From positions 80,151,951-80,215,950 of the forward strand of contig CM076197.1 in the NCBI GenBank assembly GCA_038277395.1: a DNA stretch of 64,000 nucleotides, written 5' to 3'. Both the position numbers and the translations under genes were made by a program. Below the pieces are notes generated by a model, which was not told where the DNA came from, did no database searches, and saw only the letters and a list, made by a program, of their open reading frames with translations. Of this stretch, positions 41,634 to 51,534 are shown in pieces (position 1 is the stretch's first letter; every line of letters starts with the position of its first letter). Source of the DNA: Dryocosmus kuriphilus (lineage: Eukaryota > Arthropoda > Insecta > Hymenoptera > Cynipidae).

Positions 41634-43025
41634 TAATAGAGTCGTAAGCTTTTTTGAAGTCGATAAATAGCTGATGTATTGCTTCATTAAATTCCCATTT
41701 CTTTTCTAACAGTTGTCTAATTGTAAACATTTAATCGCTTGTAGACCGATTTCGGCGGAATTCACACTGGTAATCCCCAATGATTTCCTCAGCAAAAGGT
41801 GTTAGTCTACGTAAGATTACATTGGTCAGGATCTTATAGCACGAAGGCACAAGTGAAATTCCCCGATAATTGTTACAGTTCGTTTTATCGCCTTTTTTAA
41901 AAATGGGTATAATAATAGAGGTATTCCATTCCTCCGGTATGCGTTCTGTTTTCCAGATTGCGCGTATTAATTTACAAATTTGGCTTGTGAGGCGAGGGCC
42001 CCCATTTCTTATCAGTTCTGACGGTAGATCGTCAATGCCCGCGGCTTTGTTATTTTTCAACTTCTTTATGGCCATTTCTATTTCTTTATCAGTAGGCTCA
42101 TTATAATTAGTAGGTCAGCAGTGTGAATTTCACCGAGATTAACTTCAACGGGGGTTTCGCGTACGTTCAATAGCTTATCAAAATAGTTTTTCCATAAATT
42201 TAGTCTTTCTGTTGCTTCAGCTACTAGATTGCCATTTTCATCCCTTATTACTTCCGTTCTACTTTGAAAGCCTTTCCTTATAAAATTGATTCCCCTGTAC
42301 ATCTCACGCGGGTTATTTTGCTTATTATGCGTGTCTATTGCTAGTATTTTATTCTTCTCCCACTCCCTTTTCTTGGATCTGTAAAAACTATTTTTACTTT
42401 TACTAATCTCGAGATACTTCTTATGTGTTTGATCGCACTTATTTTGTAAACTAATTTCTTTGGCCTTCGTTCGCTTTTTAAACCATAGTTTGCACTCTTC
42501 GTCGAACCACGGTTTGCTTTTGGTTACTTTCTTAAACCTATAGTACTCTTCGCGGCTGTCTTTATCGCCTCTTTCATATTGCCCCACAGGGTTTCCGGGT
42601 CCTCCTCACAATTATCGCTATCGTCTCCCTGTTTTTGAAGAGCGTCGAAACTATTAGAAATCTTTACTTGATAATTCAATATTTCTGTTGGCATTTTAAA
42701 CTTATCTATATTGAAACGTACTGCTGGCTCTGGAGGGCCAGCTTTCTTATTTAACGCTAGTCTAGATCTTAGTTTCACTATCACGAGAAAGTGGTCTGAA
42801 TTTAAATCCGCTCCTCTGTACGATCTTGCATCGAGAATGTTTGTATGACGTCTTCTGTCAATTAAAACGTGATCAATCTGATTGTGAGTGATACCATCTG
42901 GTGATGTCCAGGTGGTCTTATGCATATTTTTATGCTTGAAATATGTGCTTTTGACAACGAGGTTACTTGAAGCTTCAAATTTTATTACTCTAGTCCCATT
43001 ATAATTACAACAAAATACTCTCCTA
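41634..43025 (-). pseudogene. RTE LINE endonuclease end and RT N-terminus
   Basis: 42925-42524: endonuclease C-half (KTTWTSPDGITHNQIDHVLI, RSYRGADLNSDHFLVIVKLR with the catalytic SDH). 42587-42078: linker (YRFKKVTKSKPWFDEECKLW, NFIRKGFQSRTEVIRDENGN). 42075-41731: RT fingers (AIKKLKNNKAAGIDDLPSEL, IIIPIFKKGDKTNCNNYRGI, IGDYQCEFRRNRSTSD). 41730-41634: FNEAIHQLFIDFKKAYDSI, motif A with its catalytic Asp. Frameshifts separate the pieces. Confidence 0.85.
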
Positions 43026-43104
43026 AATTAGTATAATTAAGTCAGTCTGCTACTCTCAAGGCATGTTGCTCCCAAAAAAAACGTAAACGCAAAAAAGTTT
43101 AAAG

Positions 43105-43515
43105 TGATCAACTGTTCAGTAATCTACTTAGTTTTTTAAAAAAGTGTTGAACGATACTTCTCAACCTCCTTCTTATAAACTTATAACGTGAATTCTTCCT
43201 CTAATTGATGAGACCCACAAATATTGATAACTTCTTGTATTTAAAATAAAATTTCTTAAATTCCAACTTTTATGATTTAACTATGTCCAAATAACTTTAA
43301 GTTAGTGTTTTTTAAAATTATAGTCTGCATTTACATCAATATAACGTATAATTCTTATATATCCATGGATCAACAAAAAAACAAAATTTTTTGTACCAAT
43401 ATTTTAGAAATAAATCACTGATGAGGGCCCATAATCGAGGCCGAAACGTTTGATTAAATGAATGATTGAATTCAAATTATTGTGACCCTAAAGCCAACGT
43501 CAACATCAGCATCCA
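43105..43515 (+). repeat. Right arm of the 4.9-kb insertion
   Basis: Inverted partner of 38626-39025. Confidence 0.9.
43418..43448 (+). ncRNA. Hammerhead-like motif, right arm
   Basis: CTGATGA (43418-43424), GGGCC-CATAATCGA-GGCC, GAAACG (43443-43448). Identical to the left-arm motif and oriented outward. Confidence 0.5.
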
Positions 43516-43521
43516 AAAATG

Positions 43522-43731
43522 AATATCATAGATAAGTTGAAAAAAATTGTCCGAGTCAAAACAGTGAAAAAACGGAATTTTTCACTAAAATTGTTAATTT
43601 AACAATTTTCTGACCTGTTTTCGGGAAAGCACCCCCAAAATTCGGATTCAGGAGGTCAAAATAGATAAGAAAAACCTTGGTTCCTGAGGCGACCAAAGTC
43701 GGCCACGAACTCCTATTGTGGCCCCCGGACT
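43522..43731 (-). repeat. Right terminal repeat of the outer element, outer part
   Basis: Reverse complement of 35726-35945. Resumes with the duplicated AATATCATAGATAA and ends GGCCCCCGGACT. Confidence 0.9.
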
Positions 43732-45242
43732 GAAATCTGGGGTTCGTTCTTCTTGAGTTCTTGAGTGTTATTGGCCGTAGTGAAATCGTCATGCAGTACG
43801 TCATAAACCAGACTTAACGATTACTGTATGCAATATAAAGCAGCAGATAGCATCTGTTCGAATCTTCCTTGCGATCGCGCCTCATCGTATATGCGTAGAG
43901 TATCAAGGCAACTTGTATGTTCACTATATTCTTCACTTGCGGCATTGAAAATTGCAACTCGTTTCCTCACCTATATTCCAAATGATAAATGGCCACAGAT
44001 AATCTCTTTGGTTATTACTTAGATCCTTGGATGTGCAAAGTGAGCAGCCCCTATCAATTATAACACATAAGACAATCTTATTAATCAATCTCGAATCGTC
44101 GTCTCTTATTAAAGCGGACCCATCGGCCAATCTACTAATATCTCTATTTAAATCGTTAATTTCTCTCTCTCTCTCTCTCTTCCCCCATTTAAATATTGCT
44201 ATACAATATTACAAAATTCCCTATACAGAACCTTTGAAAAGAGAAAATATATCCGAGTAGAGTTGGTATTGTTCCTCATTTAAAGAAAAAACAAAGCCAT
44301 AGATTATGTTATGTGGAATTAACGTCGTGATTATGCCGAGTGAAGTGATAATTAATTAATTGATCAGGACGCGTTAATGAATTATGCAAGGGAATTAAAT
44401 CTGCAGTTGAATCTACGATTCCGGGAAGTTTTTTTCATGTCAAAGCGAGAAAAACAGCTGCCAGGCGGACAAGTTCGCTGCCACGTTTATCTGTCGGTGA
44501 ACACCGATCACTGATCGTTCCACGCTGATTTTACAGCTCGTAAAATGCTCAGAGAACAGTTCCGACAATTCAGGTTCATGCTTCTGCCCGAACGAGTGTC
44601 AAGGTTATGATAATTTTAGGGCAGATTCCAGATGTGCTTGCCAGAATCTTTATTGCCATCGCTGATCTCATGATAAACATACGGGATAATGGATTCGGAA
44701 ACATCTTTCAATGTTTGGACCATTTTTCAAGTATAGCAGAAAATTTTCTTACGTAACGGGTTTTTACATATAGTCACTTTCAATCTTTTTGAGTGGAAAC
44801 ATGTTGAAATAAAAGGAAATCCAAATTTGGAAATCTCTTATTGTAATTTTTGATTAGATGTATAGAGTATAGGCTGTTTAAAAGAATTGCAAATATTTGG
44901 GCGAATAGTGTGTTGTTACAATATTACAACTGATCGTGAGAGGTTTATCGATTCGAAAGTTTCATCCTTTCAAATTGATGTAGTTACTTAGTAGTTGAGT
45001 TTGTTTTAACACTTTTAGCGTCTCCAAATTTAAAATTGTTTAATTTAAAACCTGTTTTACGATGTATTCATAACACTTCAATTAGAGATTAATTGTTCTT
45101 ATGTGACGATTTTATTATCTACAAAAGTTTCTTTTAGTTTGAAAATTTCCATTTTTAAAGTTTCCAGATGTAAGTTGTTTCTTTTTAAGAGCTTTAACTT
45201 TATAATTGTTTACTTTTTCAAACTACAAAAGAAACATTTTTC
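43732..45242. other. Non-repetitive, gene-free DNA
   Basis: No TE edges. A (TC)n run lies at 44161-44180. Around 44350 there is TAATTAATTAATTGATCAGG, a cluster of homeodomain-type TAAT sites, in a more GC-balanced block (44270-44720). Could be host intergenic or regulatory DNA; nothing coding is supported. Confidence 0.45.
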
Positions 45243-45510
45243 ATTATTTATTTAATATTGAAGAGAAAACCATTATTTGTTTTTCTATATAATTAACTAC
45301 CCTTTTTTTCCGACAGTTCAGAAAAAGGACAGTTAAAATAAAAACAACAATGTATTTTCAAAACATTATTTTCAGGCTCATTAGAGACATTGCATAAAAT
45401 GCAAAATATATTTTCGAAAAAAGAGGGAGAAAAAGGAAAGAGTCAACCAAAACCTACCTCTCACTCTTTCCTTATTCTTTCTCCGTCTTTTTTATACTAC
45501 AGGGGTCCTA

Positions 45511-45543
45511 CATGTTTCGAAGCCATTGAGACTTCATCATCAG
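45511..45543 (-). ncRNA. Hammerhead-like motif, left arm of PLE palindrome
   Basis: Mirror copy of the motif at 46156-46188. Confidence 0.55.
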
Positions 45544-45703
45544 GGAAAATTTACAGGAAACTATAGGTGCTTAAACTTAATTATTAATTTTCAAAAACCT
45601 TATATACATAATCACATTCAAATTAATACTCTATACAATAAAAACTTCTTTTTGGTTCTTCCTATATCATTCATGGATACTCGTAATTAATAAATAACAA
45701 ACT

Positions 45704-45808
45704 TCACAACCAGTTAATAAGTTTGTCCCAAACTTTGTTATACTTAGAAAGATCCCTTTTTAGATTAATTGCCTTTTCTCCCTCTCTCTTGATAAATAAC
45801 ATTTCCAT
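45704..45808 (-). pseudogene. PLE C-terminal coding end, left arm
   Basis: Mirror image of 45891-45995 with the same open frame and stop. Confidence 0.45.
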
Positions 45809-45890
45809 AAATTCTCTCTTTTTTTGATTTTTTTCATTGTAAAGAATTTTGACTCTTTACAATGAAAAAAATCAAAAAAAGAGAGAATTT

Positions 45891-45995
45891 ATGGAAATGT
45901 TATTTATCAAGAGAGAGGGAGAAAAGGCAATTAATCTAAAAAGGGATCTTTCTAAGTATAACAAAGTTTGGGACAAACTTATTAACTGGTTGTGA
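45891..45995 (+). pseudogene. PLE C-terminal coding end, right arm
   Basis: The frame is open from a TGA near 45863. It reads KKREFMEMLFIKREGEKAIN, LKRDLSKYNKVWDKLINWL, stop at 45993-45995. The pattern E-M-x-x-I-(K/x)...A/x-N-x-(K/x)-x-D-L...Y is what I know from the extreme C-terminus of the GIY-YIG endonuclease domain of Penelope-like elements. A hammerhead-like motif follows 160 bp downstream, as expected for a PLE 3' end. The family assignment rests on ~35 residues. Confidence 0.45.
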
Positions 45996-46155
45996 AGTTT
46001 GTTATTTATTAATTATGAGTATCCATGAATGATATAGGAAGAACCAAAAAGAAGTTTTTATTGTATAGAGTATTAATTTGAATGTGATTATGTATATAAG
46101 GTTTTTGAAAATTAATAATTAAGTTTAAGCACCTATAGTTTCCTGTAAATTTTCC

Positions 46156-46188
46156 CTGATGATGAAGTCTCAATGGCTTCGAAACATG
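46156..46188 (+). ncRNA. Hammerhead-like motif, right arm of PLE palindrome
   Basis: CTGATGA, T, GAAGTC-TCAAT-GGCTTC (6-bp stem II including a G-T pair), GAAA, C-ATG-TA. Downstream GGA could pair with TCC before CTGATGA as a minimal stem I, and ACATGT gives only a two-pair stem III with GTA as a cleavage triplet. PLEs are known to carry hammerheads with very short stem III. One extra base before stem II departs from the canonical core. Confidence 0.55.
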
Positions 46189-46456
46189 TAGGACCCCTGT
46201 AGTATAAAAAAGACGGAGAAAGAATAAGGAAAGAGTGAGAGGTAGGTTTTGGTTGACTCTTTCCTTTTTCTCCCTCTTTTTTCGAAAATATATTTTGCAT
46301 TTTATGCAATGTCTCTAATGAGCCTGAAAATAATGTTTTGAAAATACATTGTTGTTTTTATTTTAACTGTCCTTTTTCTGAACTGTCGGAAAAAAAGGGT
46401 AGTTAATTATATAGAAAAACAAATAATGGTTTTCTCTTCAATATTAAATAAATAAT

Positions 46457-47274
46457 TTAAAAAAAGGGACAATAAACAATATGATTCGTTTTCAGTCTTT
46501 AGGGTTGCCTATAATTACTAATGGATTTCTTTTTTATTGAGATAACGAATGTTTACTCAATTTACTAAAAAGATATCTTTTTTATTAAGAAAAAAATTCT
46601 GATAATAAAATGATGTGAAGTAGTAATTTTTAGAAATGTTTATGTTCGGATTATTATTTTCGTCTGTATTGAGGAATGTAATTTTCTGAATAGACTGAAA
46701 CGAAATCAACCAAAAAACATTTTTCAGTTGTAAAACTATATCTCTGAAAGCTTTTCATTTTAAAGGATTTCTTAATTGTACATTTTTTATTATATTAAAT
46801 TATTTGATTGTAAATTGTAAATGTATACCCTACTTAAAAATAATTAAGGATTGTTAAAATTTCAATTTTTTATTTTTCTATGTTCGGCAATGTTTTCTTT
46901 TTGTTTCAAAATTGCCGTTTATCAAACGCATGAATGTGTAATGAGGATTGCAAAGTTTCAAAACTAATTTTATCCCTTTTGCTGAAAGTCTAATGCCTTC
47001 ATGTTAGTTTTTAAATTACTTTACAAAAATTTTTATAGGTTCCCATATATCCGGATTTCAATGAAACGTACATTTTAAGAATATAAAACTTTGTTTAAAT
47101 TTCGAAATATTGTCTAAAGAAAGTCCAAAAAAATTTTTAATTACATTTTTTGAAAAATACCCACCTTATAATTTTGTTTGAACATCGATAAAAATATCCC
47201 TTCTGAAATCAACTTTCATTTAAACGTTTTTGTAATTTTAGACGTTTTTAGAATGTTATTTGACCTGACTTAGG
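46457..47274. other. AT-rich sequence, no gene seen
   Basis: No recognisable features. Confidence 0.5.
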
Positions 47275-47495
47275 ACCCAGTGGGCACAAAATTTAAGGAC
47301 GTAAGTAGAACGTTCTAAAGACGTTTCTTGTAAATAAAAGTCGAAAAACGTCCTTAGAACGTTCCAAAAAACGTCCTACGTTGGGCCAAATTAGTACGTA
47401 TTCGAGACATTATACGTTTTTAGAACGTTATTTTGCCTGACTTAGGATATTTTTTGAACGTTTTAAAAACATCTTATGATATTTGTGCCCACTGG
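47275..47495. mobile_element. MITE of the GCCCAGTGGGC family, copy 2
   Basis: ACCCAGTGGGCACAAAATTT at the left and GTGCCCACTGG at the right, with internal AACGTTCNAAAAACGTCC blocks. A half unit continues from 47496 to about 47595 and ends in TTAAATTTTGTACGCAC. Confidence 0.8.
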
Positions 47496-47595
47496 AGAGT
47501 TAGGACGTTGCTTAGAACGTTCTATGGACGTCTTTCGACTTTTACGTTCACGAAACGTTTTTAGGGCATTATACATCCTTAAATTTTGTACGCAC

Positions 47596-49814
47596 GAGAT
47601 GAATTTTTAATTTTCAAGATTTGAATGAAGTTGAACTAAAATGGGTACTAAAAGGTTTTTCATGTCTCTGATTACGAATCCGATCTCAAAATTTTTTAAT
47701 TCAAAACAAAAATTGAAAATTCAACCGTCGAATATCAGTTTTCTTGTATGTAAGGACTCCAGAATTTATCACTTTGCTTGCTGTATTGGGTCGCCCGATT
47801 CGAATTTTTAATTTTTGACGTCGCATTCGGAATCAGCAGTACGAAAATCCCGAAAGCACCAAGTTTAGTTCAGATCAAACGAAATCTTGAATTTTTGCCA
47901 CTTTTTCTGTGCGCGGCTCGTCTAAAATGACGATATCTTCGGAACCAGACGAGTCTCCATCAATTTTTTTTTAAAATGAACGGTGACTTCATAAGGAATT
48001 CTTTTATCTGTATTTAAATAAAATTAAAAAGTGGATATTTTTCAAAAAATGTAATTCAAAATATTTTTTCACTTTTTTTCGGGCGAAATTTCGAAAATTA
48101 AAAAAAATTTATATACTTAAAATGTATTATTTCATGTTTAATACCTCCAAGTTTTATCAAAATCCAATTATCAGATCCAGAAGTGTCGATAATTCAAAAA
48201 AATACTACCCAAAAATTCAATATAGCCTATCTCTCATAATTTTGAAAATTTTCAAAAATCTTGTGGGCTCCAAAAGTCTCCTATACATAACTATAATTTC
48301 ACCAAGTCTCATTAAAATCGAACGACCACTTGCAGATTTTGGTATTCCTGACGTGTAACCATTTGGAACCACTTGGAATGTTGTGGATGCAGAACATGAA
48401 AGTTGAGGATTAAGGAGCGTGGGGAAATTGGTGGAGAGGAGAAACATGGAAAAGAACAATGTATATACAGGGATGTAGACTGTAGAATGTAGACAGCAGT
48501 AGATTGTAGATGACGGCACGTTTTGAACCGCATTGCCGATGGCGCGGCAAAGCGAACCTGAGAAATAAAGGTAATGAATGATGCAGCGGCAGGTGCAGGT
48601 TCCGTGTTAACGACTGCTCCGGTCCCAGGCTTCAGCCCTAGCGCACCTGTAACACTCGGAAATCTAAACAGTCCAGAGCCGCCTCGTTATTTCCGTTTTT
48701 CTCCGATACAGTAGTCCCCTTTTCTCATCCCATTTTTTGCCCGATAAATAAATATCGACAAACGAACGCGCGTAAGTCACGAGCTTGGGGCATTTTTATC
48801 CCATAAGAGGTGTTCACAAAAAAAAAAAAAAAAAAAACAGGTTGCCTGCCGGTTTACTTGACACTCTTAAAAAGCGAGTAGTCACTATGATGAGCTTTTA
48901 ATTCCTATTGGGAGAAAAGTGGTATATTCGATTTTAAATCGTTTAAGAATTTAAGGAAATAAATTTAAAAAATCATAGTATGGTAAAAATAAAAAGATTG
49001 ATATTTTCTGTATGAATATTTAGAGTAATAATAAGTGTTACCGATGTTATTAACAACAAATCGACGCGGCGTGTCCAAAAAGCCTCGCAAAAAGCAAGGT
49101 TCTGTCTCGATGGCCAAATTGACATATAAATTCAGGCTATCTACTCACATTGAAAACCTGGAACTGTCAGGGATTTTTTTTAAAGTCAGAAAATTTTATG
49201 GAGCGTAATAGAATTTTTTTCAATTGTAATTTACAATTAAATAACAATGATTTTTCACTGTCAAAGTAACTTTATAGTACTGAATTTATACTTACTTAAA
49301 TCCGATTTTTTATATCAGTATTATTAATCTCACAAAAATATCTTTTGTTACAATTATTAATAGATATTATGTTAATTAAATATGCATTAAATTTTAAGTA
49401 TGAACGTAGCATATTTTTTACAAATTCTCCAAATTCATGGACTTTCATGGACTTTAGAAACAAATTTTGAAAATGCTTCACCATGTGTTTGGTATTATTC
49501 ACGTAATTATTTATTCCATAGTGGTTGTTAATTAATATATTTATTTTGAGAATATCCTGTAATCATTTTCCAAAGCTTCCTAAATTAAACATATATAGAT
49601 ATCAAATTTCTAAAATTTTTTACCATTGAGAAATTACTTGTCAATTTATGAAGTTACTTTCACAAATGAGAAAACACATCGTTATTTAATCTTACATATA
49701 AGAAGGGGTCGGTATTGTTTTTTTTTATCAAATTAAACTCAATATATCTGAATAATCTATACAAAATAAATCCCAAAATAATATAAATTTTTTAATATTA
49801 ATATTTATTTAAAA
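47596..49814. other. Gene-free DNA with one GC-balanced block
   Basis: CTGATTACGAATCCGATCTC near 47670 recalls the family P arm motif. 48560-48780 is more GC-balanced (GGTGCAGGTTCCGTG ... CCCTAGCGCACCTGTAAC) but shows no convincing frame. A run of ~20 A follows at 48820. The rest is AT-rich. Overlapping frames at 48120-48530 have no recognisable motif. Confidence 0.4.
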
Positions 49815-50812
49815 AATCTGCCCGCTTCGCGGGCACATTCTCATTGCGCGCCGCGTTTCGCGAGAAGTATGACCTCGTCTGGGGCGCGCGTCTGTTGGCA
49901 CTCGCGCTTCGCGCTCGGTGTTTGTGGATCGTATAAACCTTTAAATTAAAAATTACAACGCCCTTAAGGAATACATTCTCATCATGACACTCGCGCTTCG
50001 CGCTCGATAATTACATTTTTTTAAAACTTATTGTAGATTGGTAAAGTTTTTTTTTTGATTTTCCAAATTTTCACAATACAGGATTTCGATTCTTAAAAGT
50101 AAAACGATGAGTCTTATAAATAAATTTTGTAGCTCTTTCCAAGGTGAACAATTCTGCTTGTTAATATTTTCTCATATCTTGCATAGTTTTGCTGAAAAGT
50201 GGTTTTCTTTATATTTCATAACATATTTCGCGAATAACTCAAAAACTACGCATCTACCTAAAAAATGATAGAAGTAAATTTGTAGATATTTCTGAGGTGA
50301 ACAACTTTGTTCATTATCATTTTTTCGTATCTTGCACAGTTTGGCAGGAAATTTGAAATTTTTTATTTTTAATAACGTTTTATCGATTAAAACAAAAATC
50401 GTGCATTTTATCAAAAAAGGGTTAAGACAAAATTTGTAGATTTTTTTGAGATGAATAATTTTATTGTCATACATTTTTTTTGTATCTCTCATAGTTTAGG
50501 CGGAAAATGAATTTCTTGATTTTGTTAAAACCGGCTTTGATGGATCAAACCATAACCGTTGGTCAAAAACCGCTGGCTAACGAACTCGTCCTTTCTTTTT
50601 ATCCCTTAAAGAAGCGTACCAAAGCGCAATTTAATCCGATTAGTCCTTCGAAGGTTATCGTGGGAACAGGCTACAACGACGACGACAACAGACAGACACC
50701 GTCGTAAAAACCGTTTTTTCAAATTCAGGAGGTCTCAAAACGTGGAGATTTCATGAAATCCGCGAAAGTGAAATTTTACATAAATCTAATACCTTCTCTG
50801 ATGAGAATGTAA
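49815..50812 (+). mobile_element. Family Q element, copy c (most complete forward copy)
   Basis: Starts TCTGCCCGCTTCGCGGGC, then ACATTCTCATTGCGCG, GC hairpins and a CTCGCGCTTCGCGCTCGG block repeated, followed by the AT-rich body, ACGACGACGACAACAGACAG and the terminal TTCTCTGATGAGAATGTAA. The frame near 50507-50707 over the GAC tract recurs in other copies because the DNA is repeated. Confidence 0.75.
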
Positions 50813-50904
50813 GAATTTAATATGGTTTTGTAGAATCAAACGGTGTAAGGTTTTTAAAATTTAAATTATTATTTTGTGTAAAGTTTTGCGATGTAGGATT
50901 AAGA

Positions 50905-51534
50905 CGTATTACGACGCTCGTATTGTTTATTCTTCAATTTGGTACGGAATACTCATCTTTCTTTTTAAATGTTTAATTACTATGAAGTCAAGACTTGTCT
51001 TATCCAGTTGAAGGCGCTCTACCCTATACTTATTAAAAAAAATAAATATTTTTAATTTAAAATCAACACGTTTTAAATTATTGGTGTTTTTTTATCGACT
51101 AGGATAATTAAATAATTAATTTCTGAAGTTAAATTTGTATGGATTACTGGTCTAAATAATTTTTGGAGAAAGGAGAAAAAATCTACCTCGGCCCAATTGA
51201 AAAACGCTCCACTCGTGAATAGTGTCGTTCCCGGTTCAAATCCGGGCCGAGGTATATTTTTTCTCGTTTCTTCAAAAATTATTTAGACCAGTAATCCATA
51301 CAAATTTAACTTCAGAAATTAATTATTTAATTATCCTAGTCGATAAAAAAACACCAATAATTTAAAACGTGTTGATTTTAAATTAAAAATATTAATTTTT
51401 TAAAATAAGTATGGGGTAGAGCGCCTTCAACTGGATAAGACAAGTCTTGACTTCATAGTAATTAAACATTTTAAAAAAAAAAGATGAGTATTCCGTACCA
51501 AATTGAAGAGTAAACAATACGAGCGTCGTAATAC
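50905..51534. repeat. Long inverted repeat with a tRNA-like loop
   Basis: Arms 50905-51194 and 51244-51534, about 290 bp each (shared ACGACGCTCGTATTGTTTA, GTACGGAATACTCATCTTT, GGATTACTGGTCTAAATAAT). The central 49 bases plus the inner arm ends make a tRNA-like fold. Arms match with small indels only. Confidence 0.9.
51186..51252 (+). other. tRNA-like sequence lacking a D arm
   Basis: 67 bases: acceptor CCTCGGC/GCCGAGG (7 perfect pairs), T arm CCCGG-TTCAAAT-CCGGG with a perfect box B (GGTTCAAATCC), and an anticodon-like hairpin CACT-CGTGAAT-AGTG. The D arm/box A region is replaced by AATTGAAAAACG. Its acceptor stem is the innermost part of the flanking inverted repeat. Confidence 0.55.

Larger units (their letters stand above)
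39240..43025 (-). mobile_element. RTE-clade LINE, interrupted by a Tc1 element
   Basis: Minus-strand LINE from a 5'-truncated endonuclease (~43025) through RT to a 3' tail of ATA/ATT trinucleotides (39239-39280), the kind of simple-repeat tail RTE elements have. The Tc1 element at 40360-41631 sits at a TA within RT motif A. Frame breaks occur near 42080 and 42560. Confidence 0.85.
38589..43521. mobile_element. 4.9-kb insertion with hammerhead-bearing inverted arms
   Basis: Inserted into the right TIR of the outer element with a 13-14 bp duplication (AATATCATAGATAA at 38575-38588 and 43522-43535). Arms 38626-39025 and 43105-43515 are inverted copies (shared GTTGACGTTGGCTTTAGGG, ATTGTGACCCTAAAG, CATCAATTAGAGGA). 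The left has 38 extra bases at its outer end. Each arm carries an outward-reading hammerhead-like motif. The centre contains an RTE LINE. This looks like two Penelope-like 3' ends head to head; no PLE reverse transcriptase is present. Confidence 0.7.
35726..43731. mobile_element. Outer TIR element with PIN-like/CXC gene (host of the nest)
   Basis: The left terminus (35726-36157) begins AGTCCGGGGGCCACAATA. Its reverse complement forms the right terminus, which is split by an insertion into 38363-38588 and 43522-43731 (ending ...TGGCCCCCGGACT). Removing the insert leaves a ~3.1-kb element with ~430-bp inverted repeats. It contains a 67-base hairpin, an exon with a PIN-like motif, an inner palindrome and a CXC-type C-terminal coding segment, all on the plus strand. 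Superfamily and target duplication not determined. Confidence 0.75.
45243..46456. repeat. Near-perfect 1.2-kb palindrome (PLE head-to-head dimer)
   Basis: Arms of ~602 bp (45243-45844 and 45855-46456) around a 10-base centre. By eye I found only a handful of mismatches, for example ACTCGTAATT versus ACTCATAATT. Each arm reads outward as a Penelope-like C-terminal coding end, then a 3' region with a hammerhead-like motif. The two copies are 5'-truncated and joined head to head. Transcripts would fold into a ~600-bp duplex. Confidence 0.95.

Noticed and set aside
38589..43521. Reading the 4.9-kb element as a DNA transposon whose transposase is the enclosed ORF
   Set aside because: The enclosed ORFs are an RTE LINE with its own tail and a Tc1 element; the arms are unequal at their outer ends.
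35726..43731. Polinton/Maverick interpretation of the 8-kb inverted-repeat structure
   Set aside because: The size is due to nested insertions; no polymerase B, integrase, ATPase or capsid gene is present.
48122..48533. Overlapping frames on both strands
   Set aside because: No motif, AT-biased composition, no splice or start context.
50507..50707. Conserved-looking Asp-rich protein repeated at 22706, 50507 and 53264
   Set aside because: It is the (GAC)n tract and flanks of family Q translated; copies share DNA, and no start or codon constraint is evident.
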